A DNA stretch of 64,000 bases from Rhizobium rhizoryzae (GTDB lineage: Bacteria > Pseudomonadota > Alphaproteobacteria > Rhizobiales > Rhizobiaceae): the NCBI RefSeq assembly GCF_011046895.1, contig NZ_CP049250.1:372001-436000 (forward strand), given 5' to 3'. This document shows positions 41,198 through 50,302 of the stretch, in pieces. Position 1 is the first letter of the stretch; every line of letters starts with the position of its first letter. A program made the translations under genes and the position numbers. Under the pieces are notes generated by a model. That model was not told the DNA's origin and made no database searches. It saw nothing but the letters and a program-made list of their open reading frames with translations.

Positions 41198-41223
41198 CGA
41201 TGACGCAGGGCGAAGCTATCCCT

Positions 41224-41835
41224 TCACCCGGCATTCAGAGCGAGTTTGAGACCGAGTGCCACGAAAGCTGCGGCGAAACTGCGCCGTAGCGCGCTCATGA
41301 TGAACGGATTGCCTATGACGCGATCGCGGACCGACGCTGCGCATAATCCGTAAAGAATGAAGATCGCCAGCGTCATGGCCATGAAGACGAAGGACATTTG
41401 CAGCATTTCCTGGATCGCCGCTTCCTTTTTCCCACTGACGAATTGCGGCAAAAAAGCCAGAAAAAACAGCGAGAGTTTGGGGTTGAGAAGATTGGCCATC
41501 ACCGCATGGGTGATTGTCTGCCGATCTGACCGACGAACCGGCTCGATGGTCACTGTCAGAGTTCCCTTTTCCCTCAGCATCATGACTGCCATGTAGAGCA
41601 GATAGGCCACACCGGCATACTGAATGCATGTAAATGCCAGAGCACTGCTGTGTAAAACCGCAGCTAACCCGCTAATTGCCGCAACGACATGCGGCACGAT
41701 GCCAAGGGTGCAGCCAAATGCTGCAACGACAGCCGCCCTGCGTCCCTCGGTCAATGCGGCGGCCAGTGTGATGACGACGCCTGTGCCAGGTGTGGCGACG
41801 ATGAATAACGACGTGAGGAAAAAATCCCAGCTCAT
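41224..41835 (-). CDS. LysE/RhtB-family amino acid exporter
   Basis: The 203-residue protein has about six membrane helices. It shows the LysE superfamily start (FLTSLFIVATPGTGVVITLAAAL) and the loop motif NLLNPKLSLFFLAFLPQFV (about 115-135). Such proteins export amino acids or homoserine lactones; the substrate here is unknown. It follows an AraC-type regulator on the same strand after a 176-base gap and is convergent with edd. The regulator may control it. Confidence 0.88.
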   Translation of the reverse strand: MSWDFFLTSLFIVATPGTGVVITLAAALTEGRRAAVVAAFGCTLGIVPHVVAAISGLAAVLHSSALAFTCIQYAGVAYLLYMAVMMLREKGTLTVTIEPVRRSDRQTITHAVMANLLNPKLSLFFLAFLPQFVSGKKEAAIQEMLQMSFVFMAMTLAIFILYGLCAASVRDRVIGNPFIMSALRRSFAAAFVALGLKLALNAG

Positions 41836-42011
41836 AGTCCTACCTCCGTCTTCATCGGAGATATTATCGGTTGTCGTCGAATTGCACGTTTGCGCATGAA
41901 CAGGCTCCCTTTTTCGAGCCTGTTATGGGATAGGCGATGCGGTCCGGTCTTGAACGAAATTGCAGTTCAGCGAGGCGGACAAACACATCCGCGACATTGG
42001 CAGAGCGGCAA

Positions 42012-42839
42012 TCACGCCGAAGATCGTGCGTCCGATCTGTGAGCCTTTGCGTAGCTTGAGGGCGCGAAACCGAACGTTCTCAAGAACAAACGGCTCATAT
42101 GGCTCTGATCGGCAAAGCCTGCTTCGAGCGCCACTTCTGCCAATGGGCGACCAGCCCGCATAAGCCGACGAGAAAGTTGCAGGCGCTTCTGCATGAGATA
42201 TGCGTGCGGCGAAAGTCCGGTTGTCATGGTAAAAGCCCGCAGAACCTGAAACCGGCTTCCTCCAGTCAGGTGGGCCAAATCTTCCAGTGACAATGAAGAG
42301 GCGGGATCGTCGTTGATCCGCTGGAGCGCCCGCGTGATGTTCAATCGCCCCTTCACTTTCGGCACAGTCACCTCTGCCATATGCGGCAAGATGGACAACA
42401 AAAGTTCCTCCATGGGCATAGCCACGTCGAAAGTATGGGGGCTCGTGACCGCATCGAACAATGCCGCCGTCTTTTCCAGCAGACGGGGGTCACCTATCAC
42501 TGGGCGCTGAAATTCGATCTGGCCTTGTAGGTGTTCACTTACATCGAGCCCAGCCGCCCAGACGAGGTGAGGATCAAGATAGACCATGCGCCAGGCACGT
42601 CCGCCACCGCCGATCGGCGAACCGTCATGCACTTCACCGGGGTTTACGGAGATGACATTCCCGGCTTGCGCCTCGACGGAGCCGACGCCGCTGGCCGACT
42701 GTTGAGCACCTCGGACGATATAGCCTAATCCAAACTGGTCGTGCGTGTGCTTTGGGAACGACCTATCGGAATCAGCTGCGACGGCATCGACGCCTTTGAC
42801 TGCGCAGGAGTAAGCAAGGAACCGGCTCTTCATCATCAT
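42012..42839 (-). CDS. AraC-family transcriptional regulator
   Basis: The 275-residue protein has an N-terminal cupin-type sensing domain (about 15-160, with HTHDQFGLGYIVRG and VNPGEVHDGSP). The C-terminal AraC DNA-binding domain (about 175-270) has two helix-turn-helix units (LSLEDLAHLTGGSRFQVLRAF and PLAEVALEAGFADQSHMSRLF). Such regulators often govern a neighbouring LysE-type exporter in response to an amino acid, which fits the gene at 41224. Three successive Met codons make the exact start uncertain by two residues. Confidence 0.9.
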   Translation of the reverse strand: MMMKSRFLAYSCAVKGVDAVAADSDRSFPKHTHDQFGLGYIVRGAQQSASGVGSVEAQAGNVISVNPGEVHDGSPIGGGGRAWRMVYLDPHLVWAAGLDVSEHLQGQIEFQRPVIGDPRLLEKTAALFDAVTSPHTFDVAMPMEELLLSILPHMAEVTVPKVKGRLNITRALQRINDDPASSLSLEDLAHLTGGSRFQVLRAFTMTTGLSPHAYLMQKRLQLSRRLMRAGRPLAEVALEAGFADQSHMSRLFLRTFGFAPSSYAKAHRSDARSSA

Positions 42840-42881
42840 ACTCCGCGAGGCGGCACGCGAGAAGGCAGCTCCTATCCGCGC

Positions 42882-43283
42882 TTACCAGCTTCGCACATCC
42901 AGCGTCTTGTCCTTATGCGCCGGATGGGTTGAAAAGATGAAGATGCGGTCGAGCTCCTTCTGCGTCAACAGGCGCAGGAAGCGGACTTCGGCAGAGTTGT
43001 TGGAATTCTGACGCATCAGCACGCAGCCGATTTTCATGATGCGTGCATCGGGGATATCCAGCACGAATTCACGCGGCAGATCCGTCTTGGTGAGGAATGT
43101 CAGGGTCGCGCCGCTCATCGAAATCCGCACCACGTCGCAACGGCGGGCAGCCATGTGCATGACATGCTTTTCGGTATACTCGATGCGGCCCGCATTCATG
43201 GTATCTTCCATCTTGAACCGGCTTTCGCGGTCGTACATGAAAGATTCTTCGCGCTTCAGATAGTTCTTCTGGCTCGTTGTCAT
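42882..43283 (-). CDS. PilZ-like domain protein
   Basis: The 133-residue cytosolic protein contains ARRCDVVRISMSGATL (about 46-61). This resembles the RxxxR...D/N-x-S-x-x-G signature of PilZ domains, though the spacing and the SMSG variant are not classical. Beta-rich segments follow (FVLDIPDARIMKIGCVLM), ending with LTQKELDRIFIF. A c-di-GMP-binding role is possible but uncertain because the first Arg motif is degenerate. It stands alone between the AraC gene and aglK. Confidence 0.6.
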   Translation of the reverse strand: MTTSQKNYLKREESFMYDRESRFKMEDTMNAGRIEYTEKHVMHMAARRCDVVRISMSGATLTFLTKTDLPREFVLDIPDARIMKIGCVLMRQNSNNSAEVRFLRLLTQKELDRIFIFSTHPAHKDKTLDVRSW

Positions 43284-43412
43284 GGCAGCCCCGGCATTTC
43301 ACTGCATTCAATGCGAAAAGCCTAGCCTCGAGAGCTTAACAGACGGTTTGGTTGGCACACAGTTGCTCTTTATCAGCACATTCCTGACAACCAGAATGCC
43401 AACAGCCTTAAC

Positions 43413-44501
43413 TCATCGTCTATAGGTTTGGCCTGCAGCGTCGAAAAGATGCATCTTTTGCGAATCCGCTGCGAAACGCAGTGACTGGCCCCGCTCTACC
43501 TTGTGGATGCCCGGCAGCTTGGCGATGATCGGCTCCTCATCCGTCAGGCCTTCGATGTAGAGAAGCGTGACTTCGCCGAGGGCTTCGACGATGGAAACCT
43601 TGCCTTCGAACAGATAGTCCTCGCCCGTCGTAACGGTCAGATCTTCCGGGCGAATACCGAAGCTTGCCGCCTTTCCGCGCTCGGACGCATCGGTCGCAAC
43701 GGGCACAAGAACCGATTTGCCGCCCTTGAGATCGACCCGCGTCTGTTGCCCGGTCTCGGTGACAGTCGCCGGAATGACGTTCATGGCGGGAGAACCGATG
43801 AAGCGGGCAACAAAGAGGTTCTGCGGGCGTTCGTAAAGCTCCAGCGGTGCACCGACCTGCTCGATATGTCCGGCGGAGAGAACGACGATACGATCGGCCA
43901 GTGTCATGGCCTCCACCTGATCATGGGTGACGTAGATCATGGTCGTATCGGCCATCTGCTCTTTCAGCTTGGCAATTTCAATACGGGTCGCAACGCGCAA
44001 CGCCGCATCCAGGTTCGACAAAGGCTCATCGAACAGGAAGACCTTGGGATTGCGGCAGATGGCGCGACCGATGGCAACGCGCTGGCGCTGGCCGCCCGAA
44101 AGCGCCTTGGGCAGACGCTCCAGATATTGCGTGAGCTGGAGGATATCCGCCGCGGAGCGAACGCGGCGATCGATCTCCTGCCTGTTTTCGCCCGCAATCC
44201 GCATGCCGAAGGCCATGTTGTCGTAGACGGTCATGTGCGGATAGAGCGCGTAGGACTGGAACACCATGGCGATGCCGCGCCGCGAGGGCGGCACATCATT
44301 GACGCGGTTTCCATCGATGTACATGTCGCCGCTGGTGATTTCCTCCAGCCCGGCAATCATGCGCAGCAGGGTGGACTTGCCGCAGCCGGACGGACCGACG
44401 AACACGACGAATTCGCCCTCGGCGATATCCAGATCGATTCCGTGCAGAACCTTGACCTGCCCATAGGCCTTGCGAATATCCTTCAGCACCAATCCCGTCA
44501 T
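43413..44501 (-). CDS. aglK: Alpha-glucoside ABC transporter ATP-binding protein AglK
   Basis: The 362-residue MalK/UgpC-type ATPase powers uptake of maltose, sucrose, trehalose-like alpha-glucosides. Walker A is GPSGCGKST, the signature LSGGQRQRVAIGRA, Walker B VFLFDEPLSNLD and the switch VTHDQVEAMTLAD. The C-terminal part has the MalK-type regulatory beta domain (FGIRPEDLTV). It is the last gene of aglEFGAK and comes 99 bases after aglA. Confidence 0.93.
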   Translation of the reverse strand: MTGLVLKDIRKAYGQVKVLHGIDLDIAEGEFVVFVGPSGCGKSTLLRMIAGLEEITSGDMYIDGNRVNDVPPSRRGIAMVFQSYALYPHMTVYDNMAFGMRIAGENRQEIDRRVRSAADILQLTQYLERLPKALSGGQRQRVAIGRAICRNPKVFLFDEPLSNLDAALRVATRIEIAKLKEQMADTTMIYVTHDQVEAMTLADRIVVLSAGHIEQVGAPLELYERPQNLFVARFIGSPAMNVIPATVTETGQQTRVDLKGGKSVLVPVATDASERGKAASFGIRPEDLTVTTGEDYLFEGKVSIVEALGEVTLLYIEGLTDEEPIIAKLPGIHKVERGQSLRFAADSQKMHLFDAAGQTYRR

Positions 44502-44564
44502 GTCTCTCCCCTTTTGTCCGTCGCTTAGCCGCCGATAGGCGTCGCGATGCTTATTCTCAAGACG

Positions 44565-44593
44565 CTCCGGGGGAGAAAGGATCGCCCCCGGAG
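44565..44593. repeat. Hairpin between aglA and aglK
   Basis: CTCCGGGGG (44565-44573) and CCCCCGGAG (44585-44593) form a nine-base stem with an eleven-base loop. On the minus strand (the operon direction) no T-run follows, so it is more likely a message-stabilising or partial-termination hairpin than a full stop. On the plus strand TTTTCC follows, so it could block antisense transcription. Confidence 0.6.
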
Positions 44594-44600
44594 TTTTCCA

Positions 44601-46256
44601 TCAGGCATGCCTTGCGAAGCTGGCACCCCAAGCTGGCAGCGTCACGCTGCGCTCTGTGACTTCGCAGGCAAAGCCGTGGCCTTCCAGCAGGCTCCAATCG
44701 CCGGACGGCAGCTCCGTCGTACTTTCGTCCCCGCTCATGTTGAAGAGGCACAGCACCACTTCGTTTCCAAGCTTGCGGACGTAACGCAGGACAGCCCCAT
44801 CCACTGGTAAGAACTCGATGTCACCCTTGGCGAACGCCGGATGCTGTTTACGGAAGGCGAGGAAGCGACGGTAATGCTCCATCACCGAGTTCTCATCGCC
44901 CTGCTGCACATTGACCGCCCGCAACTGGTGCTCGACCGGGATCGGTAGCCAGGTCTTTTCAGCGCCGGAGAAGCCCGCATGCGTTGCATGGTCATCCCAT
45001 ACCATGGGCGTGCGGCAGCCATCGCGGCCCTTGAATTCGGGCCAGAACTGAATGCCATAGGGGTCCTGAAGATCGGCGAAAGCAATATCTGCCTCGGTCA
45101 GTCCCAGTTCCTCGCCCTGATAGATGCAGACGGAACCGCGCTGGGTCAGCAGGATCGAGGCCAGCAGTTTCGCAAAGCCTTCACGATCGATGACATCCGA
45201 ACCCCAGCGGGAGACATGGCGCACCACATCGTGGTTGGAGAAGGCCCAGCAGGCCCAGCCTTCCGGTGCCGCTGCGGCAAAGGCATGCTGCACTTCCACC
45301 ACGCGCTCCGGGGTCAGCGGGTCGGGTGCCAGGAATTCGAAGGCATAGCACATCTGCATCTTGTCGCCGCCGGAGGTGTACTCCCCGACGATCTCAAGAC
45401 CACGCTGGCTGTCGCCGACTTCGCCCACTGCAGCAATGGCAGGGAACTCGTTCAGGACGGCGCGGAAGCGCTTGAGGAACTCGATGTTTTCCGGGCGGTT
45501 CTTGTCGTAGATATGCTCCTGGAAGTTATAGGGATTGACGGCAGGCGCGGTCGAGGCATTGCGCCGCTCCGGTGCAAGCGACGGGTTGCTGCGCAGTTCC
45601 TTGTCGTGGAAATAGAAGTTGATCGTATCGAGGCGAAAGCCATCGACGCCGCGCTTCAGCCAGAAGCGAACCACCTCCAGCAGCGCATCCTGCACTTCCG
45701 GATTGTGCAGGTTGAGATCCGGCTGGGAGGTCAGGAAGTTATGCAGATAATACTGCATGCGGGTGGGGTCCCAGGCCCAAGCCGACCCACCAAAAATCGA
45801 CAGCCAGTTATTGGGCGGCGTGCCATCCGGCTTTGCGTCGGCCCAAACATACCAGTCAGACTTGGGATTGACGCGGTTGGAACGGCTCTCGATAAACCAG
45901 GCGTGCTGATCCGAACTGTGCGAGATGACGAGATCGATCATCACCTTGATCTTCAGGCGATGCGCTTCTGATATCAGCGAATCGAAGTCGGAGAGCGTGC
46001 CGAACATCGGATCGACGTCGACATAGTTGGAAACGTCGTAGCCGAAATCCTTCATCGGTGACGGGAAGAAGGGCGAAATCCAGATGGCATCCGCGCCGAG
46101 CGCCGCGATGTGCGGCAGGCGTGCGGTGATGCCCTTCAGATCGCCGACGCCATCGCCGTTCGAATCCTGATAGGAGCGTGGATAGATCTGGTAGATGACC
46201 GCGCCGCGCCACCAGTCGGCGTCCGGCGCTTCGGTCGTCTGAGGATAAACAGTCAT
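44601..46256 (-). CDS. aglA: Alpha-glucosidase AglA (GH13)
   Basis: The 551-residue cytosolic enzyme hydrolyses imported alpha-glucosides to glucose. GH13 regions are clear: region I DLVISHSSDQH, region II GFRLDTINF with the nucleophile Asp, region III VGEVGD with the acid/base Glu, and region IV FSNHDVVRH. The start WWRGAVIYQIYPRSYQDSNGDG is typical of the oligo-1,6-glucosidase subgroup. The ATG at 46256 gives the normal N-terminus; the longer frame to 46310 overlaps the aglG end. Released glucose can enter the zwf-pgl-edd route nearby. Confidence 0.94.
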   Translation of the reverse strand: MTVYPQTTEAPDADWWRGAVIYQIYPRSYQDSNGDGVGDLKGITARLPHIAALGADAIWISPFFPSPMKDFGYDVSNYVDVDPMFGTLSDFDSLISEAHRLKIKVMIDLVISHSSDQHAWFIESRSNRVNPKSDWYVWADAKPDGTPPNNWLSIFGGSAWAWDPTRMQYYLHNFLTSQPDLNLHNPEVQDALLEVVRFWLKRGVDGFRLDTINFYFHDKELRSNPSLAPERRNASTAPAVNPYNFQEHIYDKNRPENIEFLKRFRAVLNEFPAIAAVGEVGDSQRGLEIVGEYTSGGDKMQMCYAFEFLAPDPLTPERVVEVQHAFAAAAPEGWACWAFSNHDVVRHVSRWGSDVIDREGFAKLLASILLTQRGSVCIYQGEELGLTEADIAFADLQDPYGIQFWPEFKGRDGCRTPMVWDDHATHAGFSGAEKTWLPIPVEHQLRAVNVQQGDENSVMEHYRRFLAFRKQHPAFAKGDIEFLPVDGAVLRYVRKLGNEVVLCLFNMSGDESTTELPSGDWSLLEGHGFACEVTERSVTLPAWGASFARHA

Positions 46257-46284
46257 GCAGATTGAACCTTGAATGGAGAGATAC

Positions 46285-47448
46285 TCAGCCGCCCTTGACC
46301 GAACCGGCAAGGAGACCGCGTACCAGATAGCGTTGAAGCCCGAAGAAGACGGCCAGCGGCACCAGAATGGTGACGAAAGCCGAAGCTGTCAGGATTTCCC
46401 AGTTCCCGCCGCGTGATCCCAGAAGTGCGTTCAGACTTCCAGTCAAGACGAGTTGATCACGGCCCGTGCCGAGGAAGACGATGGCGACAAGAAGATCGTT
46501 CCACACCCAGAGGAACTGGAAGATCGAGAAGGACGCCAAGGCCGGGAAGGAGAGCGGCAGAACAATCTTCAGGAAGATCTCGAAATCAGAGGCGCCATCG
46601 ACACGTGCGCTTTCGATGATCTCCTTGGGAAGACCGGCGATGTAGTTGCGAAGCAGATAGATGGCGAGCGGCATGCCGAAGGCAGTATGGGCCAGCCAGA
46701 TGCCTGCGTAAGTCTTGGATGACGTTCCAAGAAAATTGCCGACTTCGTTATAGAGCCTCAAGAGCGGGATCAGCGACATTTGCAGCGGCACGACAATGAG
46801 ACCGACAACCAGCGCAATGATCAGCGCGCGACCCGGAAAATGCATCCATGACAGCGCATAGGCGGCAAAGGCAGCGATTAGTATGGGGATGATGGTCGCC
46901 GGGATCGTTACCGTCAGCGAATTGATGAAGGCCTGCCCGATGCCTTCCGAGAAAAGAACCGTTCGATAGTTATCGAGCGTAAACACCGGCGGCGTCGTGA
47001 CCGTCAGGTAGATGCGCTTGCCACGCGAGCCTTCGAACGGCGCGTTCCTGGAATAGACATAAGCGCCATCCTCCTGCACGGTCAGCGACTCGCCCTCACC
47101 CAGATCGGCAGGCTTGCCCGCCGGAAAAGCAGCCGGTTCCTGAACGCGGATACCAAAGGCTTTGACGGTTCCGCTTTGCCCGTTTTCGAACACGGAACCA
47201 CGGATCACATAGTTCGCACCTTCCTGCTTGGCGGTGGAAGGATCACCCAGCCGACCGGCGCTGGTTTGCGAGGAGCTGCCGAACGCCGTCCACCAGCCGG
47301 ATGTGGTAATCTGGCCCTTGTCCCGAACGGAGGTAACCAGAATGCCGAGCGTCGGTATCAGCCACAGGATGACGATGAACAGCACGGAAAGGTGAACGAT
47401 GAGGCGTGGGAGACCGACGCGCTTCAGACGGGTGGTGAGGCTCGTCAT
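46285..47448 (-). CDS. aglG: Alpha-glucoside ABC transporter permease AglG
   Basis: The 387-residue permease has a first membrane helix (about 15-40) followed by a periplasmic insert of about 130 residues containing TTSGWWTAFGSSSQTSAGR and NGQSGTVKAFGIRVQEP. The remaining five helices follow. The coupling loop is EIIESARVDGASDFEIFLKI. It is MalG-like in topology, but the insert after helix one is unusual for MalG and known mainly from the AglG type. It lies one base after aglF and is followed by aglA. Confidence 0.92.
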   Translation of the reverse strand: MTSLTTRLKRVGLPRLIVHLSVLFIVILWLIPTLGILVTSVRDKGQITTSGWWTAFGSSSQTSAGRLGDPSTAKQEGANYVIRGSVFENGQSGTVKAFGIRVQEPAAFPAGKPADLGEGESLTVQEDGAYVYSRNAPFEGSRGKRIYLTVTTPPVFTLDNYRTVLFSEGIGQAFINSLTVTIPATIIPILIAAFAAYALSWMHFPGRALIIALVVGLIVVPLQMSLIPLLRLYNEVGNFLGTSSKTYAGIWLAHTAFGMPLAIYLLRNYIAGLPKEIIESARVDGASDFEIFLKIVLPLSFPALASFSIFQFLWVWNDLLVAIVFLGTGRDQLVLTGSLNALLGSRGGNWEILTASAFVTILVPLAVFFGLQRYLVRGLLAGSVKGG

Positions 47449-47449
47449 A

Positions 47450-48463
47450 TCAATGTCCTCCTGCGTCGCGGTTGGCCTGACGGATGTTCCAGATCATGAT
47501 CGGCGTGACGGCTGCCATGATGATGAGCGCGATGACGGCGCTTCGTCCGCTATCGCCGCCGCCGCGGAACATCCAGTCGAACATCAGGTTTGCCAGAACC
47601 ATGGTGTCCCACTGGCCGTTGGTCATGGTCAGCACAATGTCGAAGACCTTGAGAACGAGAATGGTGATCGTGGTCCAGACGACGGCGATCGTTCCCCAGA
47701 TCTGTGGGACCATGATCTTCCAGAAGATCTGCCAGCCGTTCGCGCCGTCGATGACAGCGGCCTCGATGGTTTCTTCGGGTATGCCACGCAGCGCTGCCGA
47801 CAGGATGACCATGGCAAAGCCGGTCTGGATCCAGATCAGGATGATCATCAGGAAGAAGTTGTTCCAGAAGGGCATCGAGATCCACACCTGCGGGTCGCCA
47901 CCGAACCAGGTGACGATGGCATTCAGCAGGCCGATCTGCGTGTCGTTGCCACCGCGATATTCATAGATGAACTTCCAGATGACAGATGCGCCGACAAAGG
48001 AGATGGCCATTGGCATGAAGACGATGCTTTTGGCGATGTTGCCCCACCAGATGCGATCCGTCAGAACTGCGATCACGAGGCCAAAGAAGGTGCAGGCTGC
48101 TGGAACGACGGCGAGCCACAGAATGTTGTTGAAGATGGACTGACGAAAACCTGAATCGAAGAAGGCCCACCGATAGTTGGCAAGACCGACATATTCCACG
48201 CCCGCCCTGTCATAGAAGGACAGGATGAACGTCGCGACCACCGGATAGACCAGATAGATGCCGAGCAACAAAAGGGCTGGACCAAGGAAGAGCCAGGGAC
48301 GCACGACGGCACGGCGGTTGAGGTTGCGGGAAGCAAGGGTGACGTTTCCCACCGGCACCGGGAAGATGGCATTCAGGATCTTGTCGGACATCCAGTAGTA
48401 TAGCGCGCAGATGAACACGCCAACGACCATCACACCGATGGCCGACACAATTTGCGAAACCAT
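47450..48463 (-). CDS. aglF: Alpha-glucoside ABC transporter permease AglF
   Basis: The 337-residue MalF-type permease has an extra N-terminal helix pair (IVSAIGVMVVGVFICALYYW). The core starts at RPWLFLGPALLLLGIYLVYP. The coupling loop is EETIEAAVIDGANGWQIFWKIMVP. It forms the channel with AglG. It follows aglE after a 205-base gap containing two hairpins, and no promoter is needed for it to be co-transcribed. Confidence 0.93.
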   Translation of the reverse strand: MVSQIVSAIGVMVVGVFICALYYWMSDKILNAIFPVPVGNVTLASRNLNRRAVVRPWLFLGPALLLLGIYLVYPVVATFILSFYDRAGVEYVGLANYRWAFFDSGFRQSIFNNILWLAVVPAACTFFGLVIAVLTDRIWWGNIAKSIVFMPMAISFVGASVIWKFIYEYRGGNDTQIGLLNAIVTWFGGDPQVWISMPFWNNFFLMIILIWIQTGFAMVILSAALRGIPEETIEAAVIDGANGWQIFWKIMVPQIWGTIAVVWTTITILVLKVFDIVLTMTNGQWDTMVLANLMFDWMFRGGGDSGRSAVIALIIMAAVTPIMIWNIRQANRDAGGH

Positions 48464-48588
48464 GTCCCCTCCTCACAAGCCCGCTTCGGGCCGTTTCTTG
48501 TCCGGCTGATCATGCCGGCTTCTTGGGCAAGGCGCCGCGTGAGCCTCAAGCTTCAAACCTCAAGATTCAAGCGGCGTCTCATCCGGGC

Positions 48589-48652
48589 GCAGCAATTCCC
48601 GTCGAATTGCTGCGGAGACCTCCTGTACCGCCGGACGAGAGACGCCCGGCGG
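48589..48652 (-). promoter_or_regulatory. Two tandem hairpins after aglE
   Basis: GCAGCAATTC/GAATTGCTGC (48589-48598 / 48604-48613) is a perfect ten-base stem with a five-base loop. CCGCCGG/CCGGCGG (48628-48634 / 48646-48652) is a second stem only 16 bases after the aglE stop. Neither is followed by a T-run on the minus strand. They probably stabilise the aglE message and dampen read-through into aglF. The rest of 48464-48668 shows nothing else I can support. Confidence 0.7.
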
Positions 48653-48668
48653 CCCATACATCGCGAAC

Positions 48669-50030
48669 TTACTTCAGGCCGTCCCAGGCCTTCTGGATCT
48701 CATCACCAACCTGCTTGGCAGATTTGCCGCCGACATAATCCACCATGCCGGTCCAGAATGCGCCAGCGCCGATCTTGCCGGGCATCAGGTCGGACCCGTC
48801 GAAGCGGAAGGTGGTGGCGGTGGAGAGAATTTCGCCCTGCTTCTTCAGGGCATCATTGGCATAGGTGTTCGTATTCACGCCCTTGTATGGCGTCAGGAAG
48901 CCGGACTGCGCCATCCAGACCTCATGCGCGATCGGCGTCTTGAGGAACTCCACGAAGGCGCGGGCGGCAGGCGAATCCTTCGTGATGGTCACGAGCGTAC
49001 CAGCACCAAGAGCAGGCGTTCCGAGTTCCGGCTTTGAAGCGAATGTCGGCATATAGAAGAAGTCTGCATCCGTGCCGAGCTTCGTGCCTTCCGGGAAGAA
49101 TGTCGGAATGAACGAGGCCTGATGGTGCAGGTAGCACTTGGGCGGAATGCCGAAGAGACCCTTCGGGCTATCGCGGAAATCCGTCGAGGCGACAGCGGCA
49201 ACGCCACCGTTCACATATTTCTCGTTCTTGGCGAATTTGCCGAATTCCTCAATGACGCTGACGACCTTCGGATCGTTGAACTTGACTTCGTTGCTGACCC
49301 ACTTGTCGTAGGTTTCCGGCGTGTTCATACGCAGCATGAGGTCTTCGACCCAGTCAGTTGCCGGCCAGCCGGTCGCACCGCCTGAACCCAGACCGATGCA
49401 CCAGGGCGTGCCGCCATCCTTCACGATCTTGTCGGAAAGCGCGACCAGTTCTTCCATGGTCTTCGGCACCTTGTAACCGGCTTCCTCAAAGTTTTCCGGA
49501 ACATACCAGACAAGCGACTTCAGATCCGCCTTGTAAGGGAAGGCAAAGAATCCATCCTTGCCATCCTTGCCCTTATAGGTGCCAAGCTGCACCCAGGACT
49601 TGCCCGCGCCATAATTGGTTTCCACCCATTTGCCGGTCTCGGCACCCAGATTGACGAGGAAGCCCTTGGAGGCCAGATCCTGCAGGAGGCCGGGCTGCGG
49701 CAGGATGGCGATGTTCGGCGGCGAACCGGCCTGCGTATCGATAACGATCTGCTGCTCGTAGTTTTCGGACGAGGAATACTGAACATTCGCGCCGGTCGCA
49801 TCGTTGAAGTAAGCCAGAACGCTGCGGAAAAGCTTCTCGTCATCGCCACGCCATGGCCCGAAAATCGTCAGGCTCTGGCCCTTGAGATTGGCGTTGGCTT
49901 TCTTGAAGTCCTCGTAGCTCTTCCAGTTGAACTTCGCATCCTGACCCGGTGCGAATTTGAGATCGGCAGCGGATGCTGAAGCCACGCCAAGGCACAAGGC
50001 TGCGACGCCAGCCAGCAAGAAATGTTTCAT
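48669..50030 (-). CDS. aglE: Alpha-glucoside-binding periplasmic protein AglE
   Basis: The 453-residue family 1 solute-binding protein starts with a signal peptide (MKHFLLAGVAALCLGVASAS, cleavage likely after SAA near residue 22). The mature part has SLTIFGPWRGDDEKLFRSV, an ANIAILPQPGLLQDL-like segment, FPYKADLKSLVWYVPENF and GGATGWPATDWVED. It captures alpha-glucosides for AglFG/AglK. GGGAGGA lies six bases before the ATG at 50030; the frame extends to 50147, but that portion contains the operator palindrome and is not coding. Confidence 0.93.
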   Translation of the reverse strand: MKHFLLAGVAALCLGVASASAADLKFAPGQDAKFNWKSYEDFKKANANLKGQSLTIFGPWRGDDEKLFRSVLAYFNDATGANVQYSSSENYEQQIVIDTQAGSPPNIAILPQPGLLQDLASKGFLVNLGAETGKWVETNYGAGKSWVQLGTYKGKDGKDGFFAFPYKADLKSLVWYVPENFEEAGYKVPKTMEELVALSDKIVKDGGTPWCIGLGSGGATGWPATDWVEDLMLRMNTPETYDKWVSNEVKFNDPKVVSVIEEFGKFAKNEKYVNGGVAAVASTDFRDSPKGLFGIPPKCYLHHQASFIPTFFPEGTKLGTDADFFYMPTFASKPELGTPALGAGTLVTITKDSPAARAFVEFLKTPIAHEVWMAQSGFLTPYKGVNTNTYANDALKKQGEILSTATTFRFDGSDLMPGKIGAGAFWTGMVDYVGGKSAKQVGDEIQKAWDGLK

Positions 50031-50082
50031 AAATCGTCCTCCCATCATGAACGGATCGGCCCAAAGGACCAAAATCTGAAGC

Positions 50083-50104
50083 GTCTCCAAAGCGCTTTGG
50101 AGAC
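50083..50104. promoter_or_regulatory. LacI-type operator upstream of aglE
   Basis: A perfect 22-base palindrome with core CTCCAAAGCGCTTTGGAG is centred on CG, as in operators of LacI/GalR regulators. It lies 53-74 bases before the aglE start, so AglR bound here would repress the agl operon. Confidence 0.85.
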
Positions 50105-50241
50105 AAAGTACACATAGCATGTGGGGGAGAGTCAAGAGCGACATCACACCTCACACGAGCAAGCGGCTCAAAATAGAATAGGGCACACCGCCAAGAAGTC
50201 GAATTTGTTGGATTTTTTCCAAAATGCAAAATTTCGGCTTC

Positions 50242-50253
50242 CGAAGCGCTTTG
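50242..50253. promoter_or_regulatory. Second LacI-type operator near aglR
   Basis: CGAAGCGCTTTG repeats the AAGCGCTT core of the operator at 50083, with imperfect outer bases. It lies 50 bases before the aglR start and about 154 bases centre to centre from the first site. Autoregulation and looping between the two sites are possible. Confidence 0.7.
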
Positions 50254-50302
50254 AACGAGGGTAATACGGTCATTCTCAGCAGCCCGAAGGGAGTAAAGGG
50301 TT

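Noticed and set aside
44565..44593. Terminator after aglA
   Set aside because: No T-run follows on the operon strand and aglK continues the operon; kept only as a hairpin.
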